A stretch of 6,933 nucleotides of DNA from Clostridiales bacterium (lineage in GTDB: Bacteria > Bacillota > Clostridia > WRLR01): contig JAISFK010000357.1 in NCBI GenBank assembly GCA_031263625.1, positions 1-6,933 of the forward strand, given 5' to 3'. This document shows, piece after piece, positions 1 to 6,058 of this stretch. Numbering within the stretch: the first letter of the stretch is position 1; each line of letters opens with the position of its first letter. The position numbers and the translations under genes are program-made. The notes beneath the pieces were generated by a model, which was not told the origin of the DNA, did not search any database, and saw only the letters and a list, made by a program, of their open reading frames with translations.

Positions 1-1172
1 CAGTCGGTGTACGGCGGCCTGTGGCACAGCCGCGTCGCGTCCTCGCCCAAAGCAGGGCAGCATTTGAATACGATGGCGCTCCCATCCCCCGACCAGTCCG
101 CGCGGGCGCAGACAATGCCCATGTCCTCAAAATGCTTCAGCGTGGGAAGGCCGCCATATGGCTTTTTTTCCACGCTTTTGCCCTGCCACATGATTTTCAG
201 CCATTTGTTCGCCGACGGGAACACGCCCGAATCCTGCTGCTCGTCCGCAAGCCATTGCGCGTGGCCGTCGCCGTACTCGTTCGCCAGCTTGTACAGGATG
301 TTCGACGAATTGAAGGAGTCAGCCCGGCTCGAGTCGGCCAGGTCAAAGACATTCTCGGACGGCGTCTGCGCGTTCCTCGGCAGGCTCATGTAAAGCCTGT
401 AGCCCGCCGTCCTCCCGAACCATTCGTTGCCCTTGTACATATCCTTTCCGAGAAACTTTCTGACGATGTCCATGAATCGCATCAGCCAGCTCACCCCGTA
501 GCCCCAGTAGCCGACGCCTTCGTGGCTCGCCCCGTCGCCGCCCAGCGATTTCATGGCGTCGCCGTATCTGCCGACGGAAAAATCAAGCCACGCCCCCGCG
601 TCCTCGCATTCGCCATAGAGCGCGACGGCGCAGGCGCCAAGGCCGCAGACGTCGATCCACATGTGGTTCTGCAAATTCCAGTCCTTCCAGTAGCCCGTCT
701 CCGTCGCGGCGGCGTGCATCTTCCCGCCGTACTTTGCCAGCGCGCCCATCGCGGTTTTCCTGTCGGCGTCGGACAGCCTGCCATAGCACCAGTCGTAAAA
801 CAGCGCTAGCCCGAACAGCTGGTGCCCCATGGCCAGATCGGGCTCCTCCCGCCCGAAGCAGGGATAGCCGCAGGCTTTCATCGCCCACTCGCGCGCGGCG
901 GCGAAATAGCGCTCGTCCTCAAAAAAGCGATAGGCGAACGACAGATTGGCGATGCTGTCGCCCACGTCGCGCTGCCACAGCTCGTGCGCGTCGGACGGGT
1001 GTATGAAGTATTCCGGCGGCGCAAGCTTCAGCAGCTCCTCCGCCTGCTTTTTATACGCGTAATAGTCGCGGTTCCCGCCGGATTCGTTTCTCATGCGGAT
1101 AAAATCGCCCTCGTCCGCCCAAACGCGCGGGTGCCGCAGCCTGCCCAATTCATCCATGCATCTATGCCCCAT
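1..1172 (-). CDS. Heparinase II/III-like polysaccharide lyase, 3' end missing
   Basis: An open frame of 390 codons runs off the left edge without a stop. The visible part looks like the alpha/alpha-toroid domain of heparinase II/III-type lyases, which cleave uronate-containing chains by beta-elimination. Supporting motifs are WNLQNHMW (residues 165-172), HEGVGYWGYG (217-226), the stretch around FLGKDMYKGNEWFGRT (240-255), and a turn into the beta-sandwich domain at GIVCARADW (352-360) and IVFKCCP (367-373). The Asn-His pair and the His-Glu/Tyr cluster fit catalytic positions of this fold, but I cannot align them to a numbered structure. The C-terminal domain is mostly outside the window. There is no signal peptide, so the enzyme is probably cytoplasmic and acts on imported oligosaccharides. 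The start is uncertain: ATG 1172 follows an in-frame TGA (1181-1179) but has GAGGGA directly against it, while ATG 1157 has a GGGG run about 9 nt upstream. The gene lies 184 bp downstream of the regulator. Substrate unknown. Confidence 0.85.
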   Translation of the reverse strand, partial: MGHRCMDELGRLRHPRVWADEGDFIRMRNESGGNRDYYAYKKQAEELLKLAPPEYFIHPSDAHELWQRDVGDSIANLSFAYRFFEDERYFAAAREWAMKACGYPCFGREEPDLAMGHQLFGLALFYDWCYGRLSDADRKTAMGALAKYGGKMHAAATETGYWKDWNLQNHMWIDVCGLGACAVALYGECEDAGAWLDFSVGRYGDAMKSLGGDGASHEGVGYWGYGVSWLMRFMDIVRKFLGKDMYKGNEWFGRTAGYRLYMSLPRNAQTPSENVFDLADSSRADSFNSSNILYKLANEYGDGHAQWLADEQQDSGVFPSANKWLKIMWQGKSVEKKPYGGLPTLKHFEDMGIVCARADWSGDGSAIVFKCCPALGEDATRLCHRPPYTD

Positions 1173-1188
1173 TCCCTCTCAAGTTTTT

Positions 1189-1211
1189 CGCCCGTTCGCC
1201 TGCTCGCCCGC
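1189..1211. repeat. 23-bp direct repeat, copy 1 (left)
   Basis: This segment matches 1334-1356 at 21 of 23 positions by direct reading; the mismatches are C/T at 1191/1336 and T/C at 1204/1349. It lies 16 bp upstream of the longer candidate lyase start codon (ATG 1172). The two copies are offset by 145 bp and bracket the 13-bp array. Function unknown: operator pair, remnant of a small duplication, or a recombination scar are all possible. Confidence 0.8.
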
Positions 1212-1252
1212 CTGGGCGCGAAAGCGCTCTGCCGCTCGGCCTCCCGCAGTTC

Positions 1253-1330
1253 CGCCGTGCAACGCCAGCGCACAATGTTTTAGCGCAATGCCGCCGCGCA
1301 ACGCCATCGCGCATTGCCGCCGCGCAACAT
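1253..1330. repeat. Degenerate 13-bp tandem repeat, six units
   Basis: Six consecutive 13-bp units start at 1253, 1266, 1279, 1292, 1305 and 1318. The plus-strand consensus is approximately CGCCGCGCAAYGC, with a core GCGCAAYGC. Units 1, 4 and 6 are closest to one another; units 2, 3 and 5 drift in the first four bases. Within it, TGCCGCCGCGCAAC occurs exactly twice (1289-1302 and 1315-1328), which is the two-unit spacing of 26 bp. The array is entirely non-coding, between the regulator and lyase genes. Its role is not known; it could be a cluster of regulator sites or a neutral minisatellite. Confidence 0.75.
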
Positions 1331-1333
1331 CGG

Positions 1334-1356
1334 CGTCCGTTCGCCTGCCCGCCCGC
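1334..1356. repeat. 23-bp direct repeat, copy 2 (right)
   Basis: This is the partner of 1189-1211. It abuts the regulator stop codon (TAA at 1359-1357), so the repeat begins exactly where coding ends. Only two positions differ from the left copy. The exact abutment against the stop, with the partner just ahead of the next gene, means the pair frames nearly the whole gap. Confidence 0.8.
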
Positions 1357-3765
1357 TTAGTCTTTTGGGCTGTCCCGCAGCAGCTCCCTGTATTGCGACG
1401 GGGTGATTCCCGTGTTTTTCTTGAAAACGCGCGTGAACGTCTTCGCGCTGGCGTACCCGACTTTCAGGGATATCTGGCCGATGCTCGCGCCGAAGTCGCC
1501 CAGGAGCTGCATGGAGCGCTCGACGCGCACGCGCGTGATGTAGTCCAGAATCCCGATTTTCGCCTGCTCCTTGAACGCGGACGAAAGGTAAGCCGGGTGC
1601 AGGCCCAGCCGCTCGGCGATGCCCGCCATGCTGAGGCTCGTGTCGCTGTAGTGCTCGCCGATGTACGCCTCCGCCTTCGCGCGCAGGGAATTGTCGAAAT
1701 GGTTTCGCCCGCTGTTGTAGACGCAGATGTCGTGGCACAGCCCGCACAGCATTTGCCGCATTTCCTCCGCGCTTTTGGATTCGTGAATCTTCGCGCCGAG
1801 GCCGGGGCTGTCCAGGCGCTCGTGCGCCCCGCCATCCGCGCCCAGCTTGAAAATCGCGCCGAGAATGTCATACGCCAGGCACTGCGCCATGAAAAACGGG
1901 GCGCCGTTCCCGCCGCTCGGCCCGTTGCTGTCAAAAAGCTCCCCTACGATCTTCTGCGCCCTGGGGCCGTCCCCGTTTTTCAGCGCGCTGATCAGGCTGC
2001 GCTCCAGCTCGAACGGGAAAAAATACTCGCCGATCTTCGCGCGCTCCCGCATCTCGCTGATGAAAAAGCCCGACTCGCCCTTCATGAGCAGCTTGTGCGC
2101 CAGCGCCTCGGCGGCCTCCCTGTACGCGCTCTCGATCCCGAAGAGCGTGCGGCACGGCATCCCGGCGGCGACGATCAGGCGCGTCCCGAACTGGCTCAGC
2201 ATGAAGCCGCCCAAAAAATCCCCTATCCGGCGTAGCTCCGCCATGGCCTCGCCGTCGCCCGTGCCCTCGGCAAAGTTTACGACCAGGGCAAAGTTCCCCC
2301 GCAGTTCCACGAGATACCCGCTCCCTGCCCCTGCCTCGGCCCCGGCGCGCGCCTCCGACGCCAGCTCCTCCGCCACGTTGCGTATGACAAAGCGCAGCAG
2401 CCGCTCCCGCTCGTCCGCGCCGGACGCCTCGCCGTCTCGCAAGAATCCCGGCTGCCCGCGCTCGTCCATCATGATGCACAGCACCGCGTACAGATCCGAT
2501 TTGGCCTCCATCCCGCACTTGGAAAGGATCTCGCCCGCAGGGAGGGGCGCGCCCCACTCGCCCAGCAGCAGCCTCGTCAGCACCGCCTCGCGCGCAAAGG
2601 CGACGCGCCCCGCCATGCTGCTCTCCATGTGCCGCTTTTCCGTGATGATCGACTCCACGGATCTGCTGATGAAATGGAACTCGTTCTTGTCCATGCCCCC
2701 GGCCGCCGCGACGTTCCCCCCGCTTCCCCCGTTTTCCCCATTTCCATCGCTTCCATCGCTTCCATCGCGTCCCCCGTACTCGCCCAGCAGCTTCACGAGG
2801 TTCCCCACGGGGTCGTAGTTTTTCCTGACGAAGAATACGGTCAGCGCGGCGCTGATCGCCAGCAGGGCGGCGATCCCGAGCGCGAACGCGCCGCCAACGC
2901 CGCGCAGCCGCTCGCCAATCACGCGGCGCGGCACGACGGACACGTATTTTAAGTCCCACAGGCGCGAGGTCGTGTACGCCACCACGGCCGCGCCGTCAGG
3001 GAAGACGTGGTCGAACACCCCGTCGGCGCCCTCCAGCAACTCGAAGCCGATGGACGCAGGCGCCTCCGGGCGGGAGCTTATCGCCGTCCCGTCGCCCTGC
3101 ACGATCTCGAGCACGGTGTCGCTGAAATACGCCTGCCCCATCACGGGCTGGAAAAAGGTTTCGGGCGCGATCTCGATGACGATGGAGAGGTTCTGCGCCG
3201 TTTCCCCAAAATTGACCGAATCCCGATTCACGTACAGCAGCCCAGAGCCCCCGATGTCGTGAAAGCGCCCCCCTCTGCCCGCCGTAATGACGCCGAGCCA
3301 TTCCGCGTAGCCGATGCGCCCGCCAAGGCCGTAGGCGTCATAGTATTTGCGCGAGCTCATGATCCCGGACGGGAGGATGATCATGTCGGAATTTGAAAAG
3401 TACAGGTAATAGTTGCTGTAGCGATCCGCAAGCGATGTCAGCTTGCGCAGCTCCTGCATGACGGACGCGATCATATAGCGCCGCTCCCCGCTCAGTTCCC
3501 CGCCGAAGTGGGAAGCCTTGACGACTGCCGGGTTTATGCGTATGGTATCGGCCATGGTCCCGATCTCGGCGATCATCCTGTCGATCGCGTTGCCAACCTG
3601 GCCCAGCACGACGCCGCTCGTCTGGACGATCTCGCCGCGTATCGCGCTCTGCGCGGCAGACGCCGAGATCGCGAGCGTCAGGGCCGCAATGGCGGCCAGT
3701 GCGGCATAGGACACGACCCACTGGATCACCGTGCTGCTTTTCTGCCATTTTTCGAGCAATCTCAC
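1357..3765 (-). CDS. Membrane-anchored AraC-family transcription regulator (YesS-like)
   Basis: An 802-residue one-protein sensor and activator. A transmembrane helix at about residues 14-36 and a second at about 291-313 enclose a roughly 250-residue extracytoplasmic region of the Cache-like sensor type (inferred from layout). A glycine/aspartate-rich linker follows at about 328-358, then a cytoplasmic middle region, and a C-terminal AraC DNA-binding domain at about 694-796. The two helix-turn-helix units are near LSMAGIAERLGLHPAYLSS (711-729) and IGQISLKVGYASAKTFTRVF (762-781), followed by KKNTGITPSQYRE, the usual AraC C-terminal signature. The start chosen is GTG 3765, because AGAGGTG lies 5 nt upstream and the protein then opens just before the first membrane helix; an ATG at 3813 would add 16 basic residues without a ribosome site. 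B. subtilis YesS has the same layout. It probably controls the transporter and lyase genes; the signal is unknown. Confidence 0.92.
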   Translation of the reverse strand: MRLLEKWQKSSTVIQWVVSYAALAAIAALTLAISASAAQSAIRGEIVQTSGVVLGQVGNAIDRMIAEIGTMADTIRINPAVVKASHFGGELSGERRYMIASVMQELRKLTSLADRYSNYYLYFSNSDMIILPSGIMSSRKYYDAYGLGGRIGYAEWLGVITAGRGGRFHDIGGSGLLYVNRDSVNFGETAQNLSIVIEIAPETFFQPVMGQAYFSDTVLEIVQGDGTAISSRPEAPASIGFELLEGADGVFDHVFPDGAAVVAYTTSRLWDLKYVSVVPRRVIGERLRGVGGAFALGIAALLAISAALTVFFVRKNYDPVGNLVKLLGEYGGRDGSDGSDGNGENGGSGGNVAAAGGMDKNEFHFISRSVESIITEKRHMESSMAGRVAFAREAVLTRLLLGEWGAPLPAGEILSKCGMEAKSDLYAVLCIMMDERGQPGFLRDGEASGADERERLLRFVIRNVAEELASEARAGAEAGAGSGYLVELRGNFALVVNFAEGTGDGEAMAELRRIGDFLGGFMLSQFGTRLIVAAGMPCRTLFGIESAYREAAEALAHKLLMKGESGFFISEMRERAKIGEYFFPFELERSLISALKNGDGPRAQKIVGELFDSNGPSGGNGAPFFMAQCLAYDILGAIFKLGADGGAHERLDSPGLGAKIHESKSAEEMRQMLCGLCHDICVYNSGRNHFDNSLRAKAEAYIGEHYSDTSLSMAGIAERLGLHPAYLSSAFKEQAKIGILDYITRVRVERSMQLLGDFGASIGQISLKVGYASAKTFTRVFKKNTGITPSQYRELLRDSPKD
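2741..2767. repeat. 9-bp tandem repeat inside the regulator gene
   Basis: Three consecutive 9-bp units read TTTCCATCG, CTTCCATCG, CTTCCATCG on the plus strand. On the coding strand they give Asp-Gly-Ser/Asn tripeptides in the linker just after the second membrane helix. The adjoining sequence (about 2701-2740) encodes further Gly/Asn/Ser. Because the unit is a multiple of three, copy-number change would lengthen or shorten the linker without breaking the frame. Confidence 0.8.
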
Positions 3766-3770
3766 TGCAA

Positions 3771-3777
3771 CACCTCT
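3771..3777 (-). promoter_or_regulatory. Ribosome binding site that fixes the regulator start at GTG
   Basis: AGAGGTG on the minus strand is followed by TTGCA and then GTG at 3765. The 5-nt spacing is good and no comparable site precedes the ATG at 3813. The site therefore decides for the 802-residue version. Confidence 0.75.
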
Positions 3778-3842
3778 GTCGCTCCGGCTTCGCCGATTTG
3801 CGCCGACGGCCATTGGGCTGCCCGCCGGAATCGCGCGCGGAC

Positions 3843-3878
3843 AGCAACAACAATAGCATCAGCATTAGCATTAGCAAT
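3843..3878. repeat. Hexanucleotide repeat in the regulator leader
   Basis: Four units, AGCATC, AGCATT, AGCATT and AGCAAT, run from 3855 to 3878, preceded by related AGCAAC/AACAAT at 3843-3854. The repeat lies about 80-110 bp upstream of the regulator GTG, within the inferred 5' untranslated region. On the minus strand it reads as CTAATG-type units and so carries several ATG triplets, none with a ribosome site. Confidence 0.7.
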
Positions 3879-3887
3879 GCGAGCGGC

Positions 3888-3909
3888 CGGGCGGTCGGCC
3901 TGCCGCCCG
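3888..3909 (-). other. G+C-rich hairpin in the regulator leader
   Basis: A perfect 7-bp inverted repeat, CGGGCGG at 3888-3894 and CCGCCCG at 3903-3909, has an 8-nt loop. It would form in the leader RNA between the candidate promoter and the hexamer repeat. No U-run follows, so it is not an intrinsic terminator. It may simply reflect high G+C. Confidence 0.35.
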
Positions 3910-3978
3910 TCTCCCAGCCGCCGAGCCGGACGACAGGCGCGCCGCCCGACCCGGCCTGACGGCAGGCGCCTCACCCGG

Positions 3979-4007
3979 CTTATACTGACGAGCATTTGAA
4001 TTTTCCA
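3979..4007 (-). promoter_or_regulatory. Candidate sigma-70-type promoter of the regulator gene
   Basis: On the minus strand, TGGAAA (4007-4002, four of six matches to TTGACA) is followed by a 17-bp spacer and TATAAG (3984-3979, five of six matches to TATAAT). It lies in a locally A+T-richer island of an otherwise G+C-rich gap and would give a leader of about 200 nt. The element is flanked by a dyad, ACTGAC at 4022-4017 and GTCAGT at 3989-3984, the right half of which reaches the -10 box, a plausible operator layout. This is motif reading only. Confidence 0.4.
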
Positions 4008-4023
4008 TTAACGCGAGTCAGTA

Positions 4024-4084
4024 ATACTCGTTTCCTCTGTCCGACCGCAAATTGCGGTCGGAATTTCCAATCGAACACGAGTAT
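4024..4084 (-). terminator. Compound hairpin after the binding-protein gene
   Basis: A near-perfect 11-bp inverted repeat (4040-4050 and 4052-4062) folds as a 10-bp stem with a 3-nt loop, beginning 55 nt past the stop codon. It is enclosed by a second 8-bp inverted repeat, ATACTCGT at 4024-4031 and ACGAGTAT at 4077-4084. No U-run follows on the minus strand (the next bases are CAGAGG), so it is an atypical intrinsic terminator. It could partly terminate, protect the 3' end of the transporter mRNA, or be a DNA-binding dyad. Confidence 0.45.
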
Positions 4085-4117
4085 GGCGTCTCGCCCGGCT
4101 CGGCGCCCCATCGCGAG

Positions 4118-5953
4118 CTATCGAGCCAGATACCTATTGTATCCGGCCTGCTGAATCTCGATGGCCCGCTCCAGCTTCATGCCGCGCAACTCCTGCGCGA
4201 ACTGCTCGTAGTTCTCAAGCGGTTCCACGCCCATGATGAATTTCATGAGCATCTCGTCCAGATAGGGGTTCACATCCGTCATGATTACGGCATATTCCTC
4301 GCTTTCGGCGTCGGTCAGCGCGAATCGGGGCACAAGGTGCTTTTCGCCGTTGTGATCTGTCCACGCCTCAAACGCGTCCTTCTGCTGCTGAAGCAGGTAG
4401 ATCTGCTTGAAATACCGAATGTCCAGAGGGTACGGCCCCTCGTAAGACGAGTGGGTGTAGCGCGCGAGCGCGTGGGAGATGGACAGGCCGTCCGGATTGT
4501 TGAGGATCAGATCCGTGAAAATCGGCTCGCCGCCCTGCATTTCGTAGCTCAGGCCCTCCGTGCCGAAATTGTAGAACATGTTCCCCTCCGGCGAAAACGC
4601 ATAGTCCAGGAACTGGGCAGCCAGCTCTTTGTGCTCGCTCTGCGCACTGATAGCCACACAGTTGTTTCCGGAGTAAGGGAAGTCTATCTGGCCAAACTCC
4701 GGCGTGGAGCCCTTGGCGAGCACGGGCGCCTTTGTCGCGACGAGGTCATACGCGGTGTCGCCCTCGTCCTGCTTCGCCTGCAAATAGCGGCCGAGCCCGC
4801 TCCCGTTGAAAGTCGTGGTGGCGCCCGTGTTGCCGTTCAGGATCTGCGCGTCCAGCGCCTTGTTGTCCACGGCGGGCAGATTGGGGTCGATCAGGCCCTC
4901 GCCATACCACCTGGCAAACTCCGTGACGAAATCCCTGTAGCTCGGTTCCAGCGCGCCGTGCCTTATCGTGTCGCCGTCGAGGTAGAAGCTGTTTTTTATG
5001 CCATACGCCCCGATAAACAGGCCATATGTATTCATATTGGCCGCCCCGTTGGCGATTGTGTAGGAGAGCGGCGCGTCGGCGCCCTTTTCGTCGCGGAAGC
5101 GCGCGAGCATGTCATGCCATTCCTCCATGGTTTCCGGCGGGGCGATGCCCAGATCGCGCAGCCAGTCGGCGCGGACGATCGGGCCGTAAAACACCCTCAG
5201 CTCCGGATCCAGCTTGAGGCAGGGAAAGCTGTAGAGGCTCCCCTCTTCCGTCCGCACCATCCTGTCAACGTCCGGCTGCTCGTCAAGCAATCGCTTGAAG
5301 TTCGGCGCGTAGTCGATGAGCGTGTTGAGATCGGCGATGTAGCCGTCGTTTATCATCTTTTGCGGCCCGCCGTCGATATTGTACCACGAAGCCACTATCA
5401 TGTCCGGCAAGTCGTTGGACGCCATCATGAGATTGAAGCGCTCATTCTCCTGCCCCTGCGGCGGGTGCTCGTACACAACCTTTATGCCCGTGCGCTCATA
5501 CTCCTCTTCCGTGAATGGAAGCTCGTTCACGGTCGGCGCGATGGCCGAGACGTTCGCGTTGAGGGTGACATAATAGCGCAGCGTGACATCCGTCGCGGCC
5601 TTGGGATATTCGCCAATGCGGAGCGGATCGTCCGCTCCCTGCGCGCCTTGCGCATCGCCGGCGGGTTCCGAAGCGGGCGCCTCGGCGCTCGCCGACGGCT
5701 CTGGCGTCGCGGCTTCCTGCGCCGCCGCCTCAGTTGCCGAAGCTTCCGTCGCCGCTGCCGCTGCAGTTGCCGCCGTCGTCGCCGCCCCCGCGCCATCCGC
5801 GGCATCGGGCGCCTGCGACGGCGAGCAGGCGCCGAGCGTCCCTGCAACAGCCGCAACGAGCATAAGCGCCGCGATCAAAAAACAGGCTTTCCTTCTCATA
5901 AACCCTTTCATAAACCATAATCCTTTCATAAATCCTTTCGCAAACTCCTTCAT
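4118..5953 (-). CDS. Lipoprotein solute-binding protein of a carbohydrate ABC transporter
   Basis: A 611-residue protein when started at ATG 5953. A hydrophobic signal segment ends in a lipobox, Leu-Gly-Ala-Cys, with the lipidated Cys at residue 43, so the mature protein is anchored on the outer face of the membrane. An approximately 66-residue Ala/Thr/Glu/Pro-rich tether follows (44-109). The folded part starts around VTLRYYVTLNANV and carries features of the large LplA/LipO/AlgQ-type binding proteins: LPDMIVASW, DGYIADLNTLIDYAPNFKRL, a KLDPELRVFYGPIVRADWL stretch, FAPEG-like FSPEGNMFYNFGTEG, and the C-terminal LERAIEIQQAGYNRYLAR. It captures oligosaccharides for the neighbouring permease. 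Four in-frame ATGs (5953, 5929, 5911, 5899) are possible starts; 5953 has the best ribosome site, while 5899 gives the most canonical short signal peptide (MRRKACFL...). The ligand is unknown; the lyase next door suggests an acidic glycan. Confidence 0.92.
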   Translation of the reverse strand: MKEFAKGFMKGLWFMKGFMRRKACFLIAALMLVAAVAGTLGACSPSQAPDAADGAGAATTAATAAAAATEASATEAAAQEAATPEPSASAEAPASEPAGDAQGAQGADDPLRIGEYPKAATDVTLRYYVTLNANVSAIAPTVNELPFTEEEYERTGIKVVYEHPPQGQENERFNLMMASNDLPDMIVASWYNIDGGPQKMINDGYIADLNTLIDYAPNFKRLLDEQPDVDRMVRTEEGSLYSFPCLKLDPELRVFYGPIVRADWLRDLGIAPPETMEEWHDMLARFRDEKGADAPLSYTIANGAANMNTYGLFIGAYGIKNSFYLDGDTIRHGALEPSYRDFVTEFARWYGEGLIDPNLPAVDNKALDAQILNGNTGATTTFNGSGLGRYLQAKQDEGDTAYDLVATKAPVLAKGSTPEFGQIDFPYSGNNCVAISAQSEHKELAAQFLDYAFSPEGNMFYNFGTEGLSYEMQGGEPIFTDLILNNPDGLSISHALARYTHSSYEGPYPLDIRYFKQIYLLQQQKDAFEAWTDHNGEKHLVPRFALTDAESEEYAVIMTDVNPYLDEMLMKFIMGVEPLENYEQFAQELRGMKLERAIEIQQAGYNRYLAR

Positions 5954-5956
5954 AGC
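5891..5956. repeat. Reiterated ATG/AAAGG units at the binding-protein start
   Basis: CCTTTCATAAA occurs twice exactly (5904-5914 and 5922-5932, 18 bp apart), with related versions at 5891-5902 (CCTTCTCATAAA), 5934-5944 (CCTTTCGCAAA) and 5948-5956 (CCTTCATAG). On the coding strand these read as TTTATGAAAGG-like units, so each candidate start codon sits next to a purine-rich ribosome-site-like stretch. The encoded peptide has matching KGFM/KGLWFM/KGFM repeats ahead of the signal-peptide core. Confidence 0.75.
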
Positions 5957-5957
5957 T

Positions 5958-5963
5958 CCTCCT
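5958..5963 (-). promoter_or_regulatory. Strong ribosome binding site of the binding-protein gene
   Basis: AGGAGG on the minus strand is followed by AGCT and ATG at 5953. This full Shine-Dalgarno match favours 5953 over the ATG at 5968, which would overlap the site, and over the three downstream ATGs. Confidence 0.7.
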
Positions 5964-5979
5964 GCCATGCAATAGATTT

Positions 5980-6004
5980 TTTTGCGGCCCGCCCGCGCGC
6001 AAAA
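5980..6004. other. Inverted repeat upstream of the binding-protein gene
   Basis: TTTTGCG (5980-5986) and CGCAAAA (5998-6004) form a perfect 7-bp inverted repeat with an 11-bp G+C-only spacer, in the 105-bp gap between permease and binding-protein genes. A second dyad, GGCGCC twice around a 3-bp centre, lies at 6014-6028. In the direction of transcription the first dyad is followed by A, not T, so it is not a normal terminator. It could be an operator or a processing hairpin that sets the expression ratio of binding protein to permease. Confidence 0.4.
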
Positions 6005-6058
6005 GCCCAGGCCGGCGCCCGCGGCGCCCCTGCCCGTATTTCCCGCGTGAAAAGCCCG

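Larger units (their letters stand above)
1173..1356. other. Gene gap between regulator and lyase, rich in repeats
   Basis: This 184-bp gap separates the regulator stop codon from the lyase start. It has no convincing open frame and no U-tract terminator. It is filled by two near-identical 23-bp direct repeats at its outer parts and a degenerate 13-bp tandem array in the middle, listed separately. A short GCGC-GAAA-GCGC dyad lies at 1216-1227. I could not identify a convincing -35/-10 pair for the lyase here, so the lyase may be read through from the regulator or may have a promoter I cannot recognise. Confidence 0.6.

Noticed and set aside
21..809. Plus-strand 262-codon frame at the left edge
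   Set aside because: It is antisense to the heparinase-like gene, whose minus-strand frame carries the WNLQNHMW and HEGVGYWGYG motifs.
1189..1356. Insertion sequence or CRISPR array in the gap
   Set aside because: There is no transposase frame or terminal inverted repeat. The 13-bp units are contiguous and too short to be CRISPR repeats with spacers.
1093..2235. 380-codon plus-strand open frame across the gap and the regulator's 3' half
   Set aside because: It lies opposite the clearly real AraC domain, spans the repeat-filled gap, and has a low-complexity Arg/Ala composition typical of a shadow.
1931..2959. 342-codon minus-strand frame inside the regulator
   Set aside because: It is a frame-shifted reading of the regulator, dominated by Arg/Gly/Ala. 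The main frame is uninterrupted over 802 codons with coherent domains.
3338..3877. 179-codon minus-strand frame starting in the hexamer repeat
   Set aside because: No ribosome site, a TTG start inside a microsatellite, and mostly overlap with the regulator in another frame. Kept only as a comment on the repeat.
3766..3978. Riboswitch or T-box in the roughly 200-nt regulator leader
   Set aside because: I see a G+C-rich hairpin and a simple repeat but no conserved riboswitch core or T-box sequence, and no terminator/antiterminator pair with a U-run.
4052..5920. 622-codon plus-strand open frame opposite the binding-protein gene
   Set aside because: It is the antisense shadow of a G+C-rich gene. 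The peptide is Arg/Val/Leu-rich without recognisable motifs, and the minus-strand frame has a lipobox, a ribosome site and family features.
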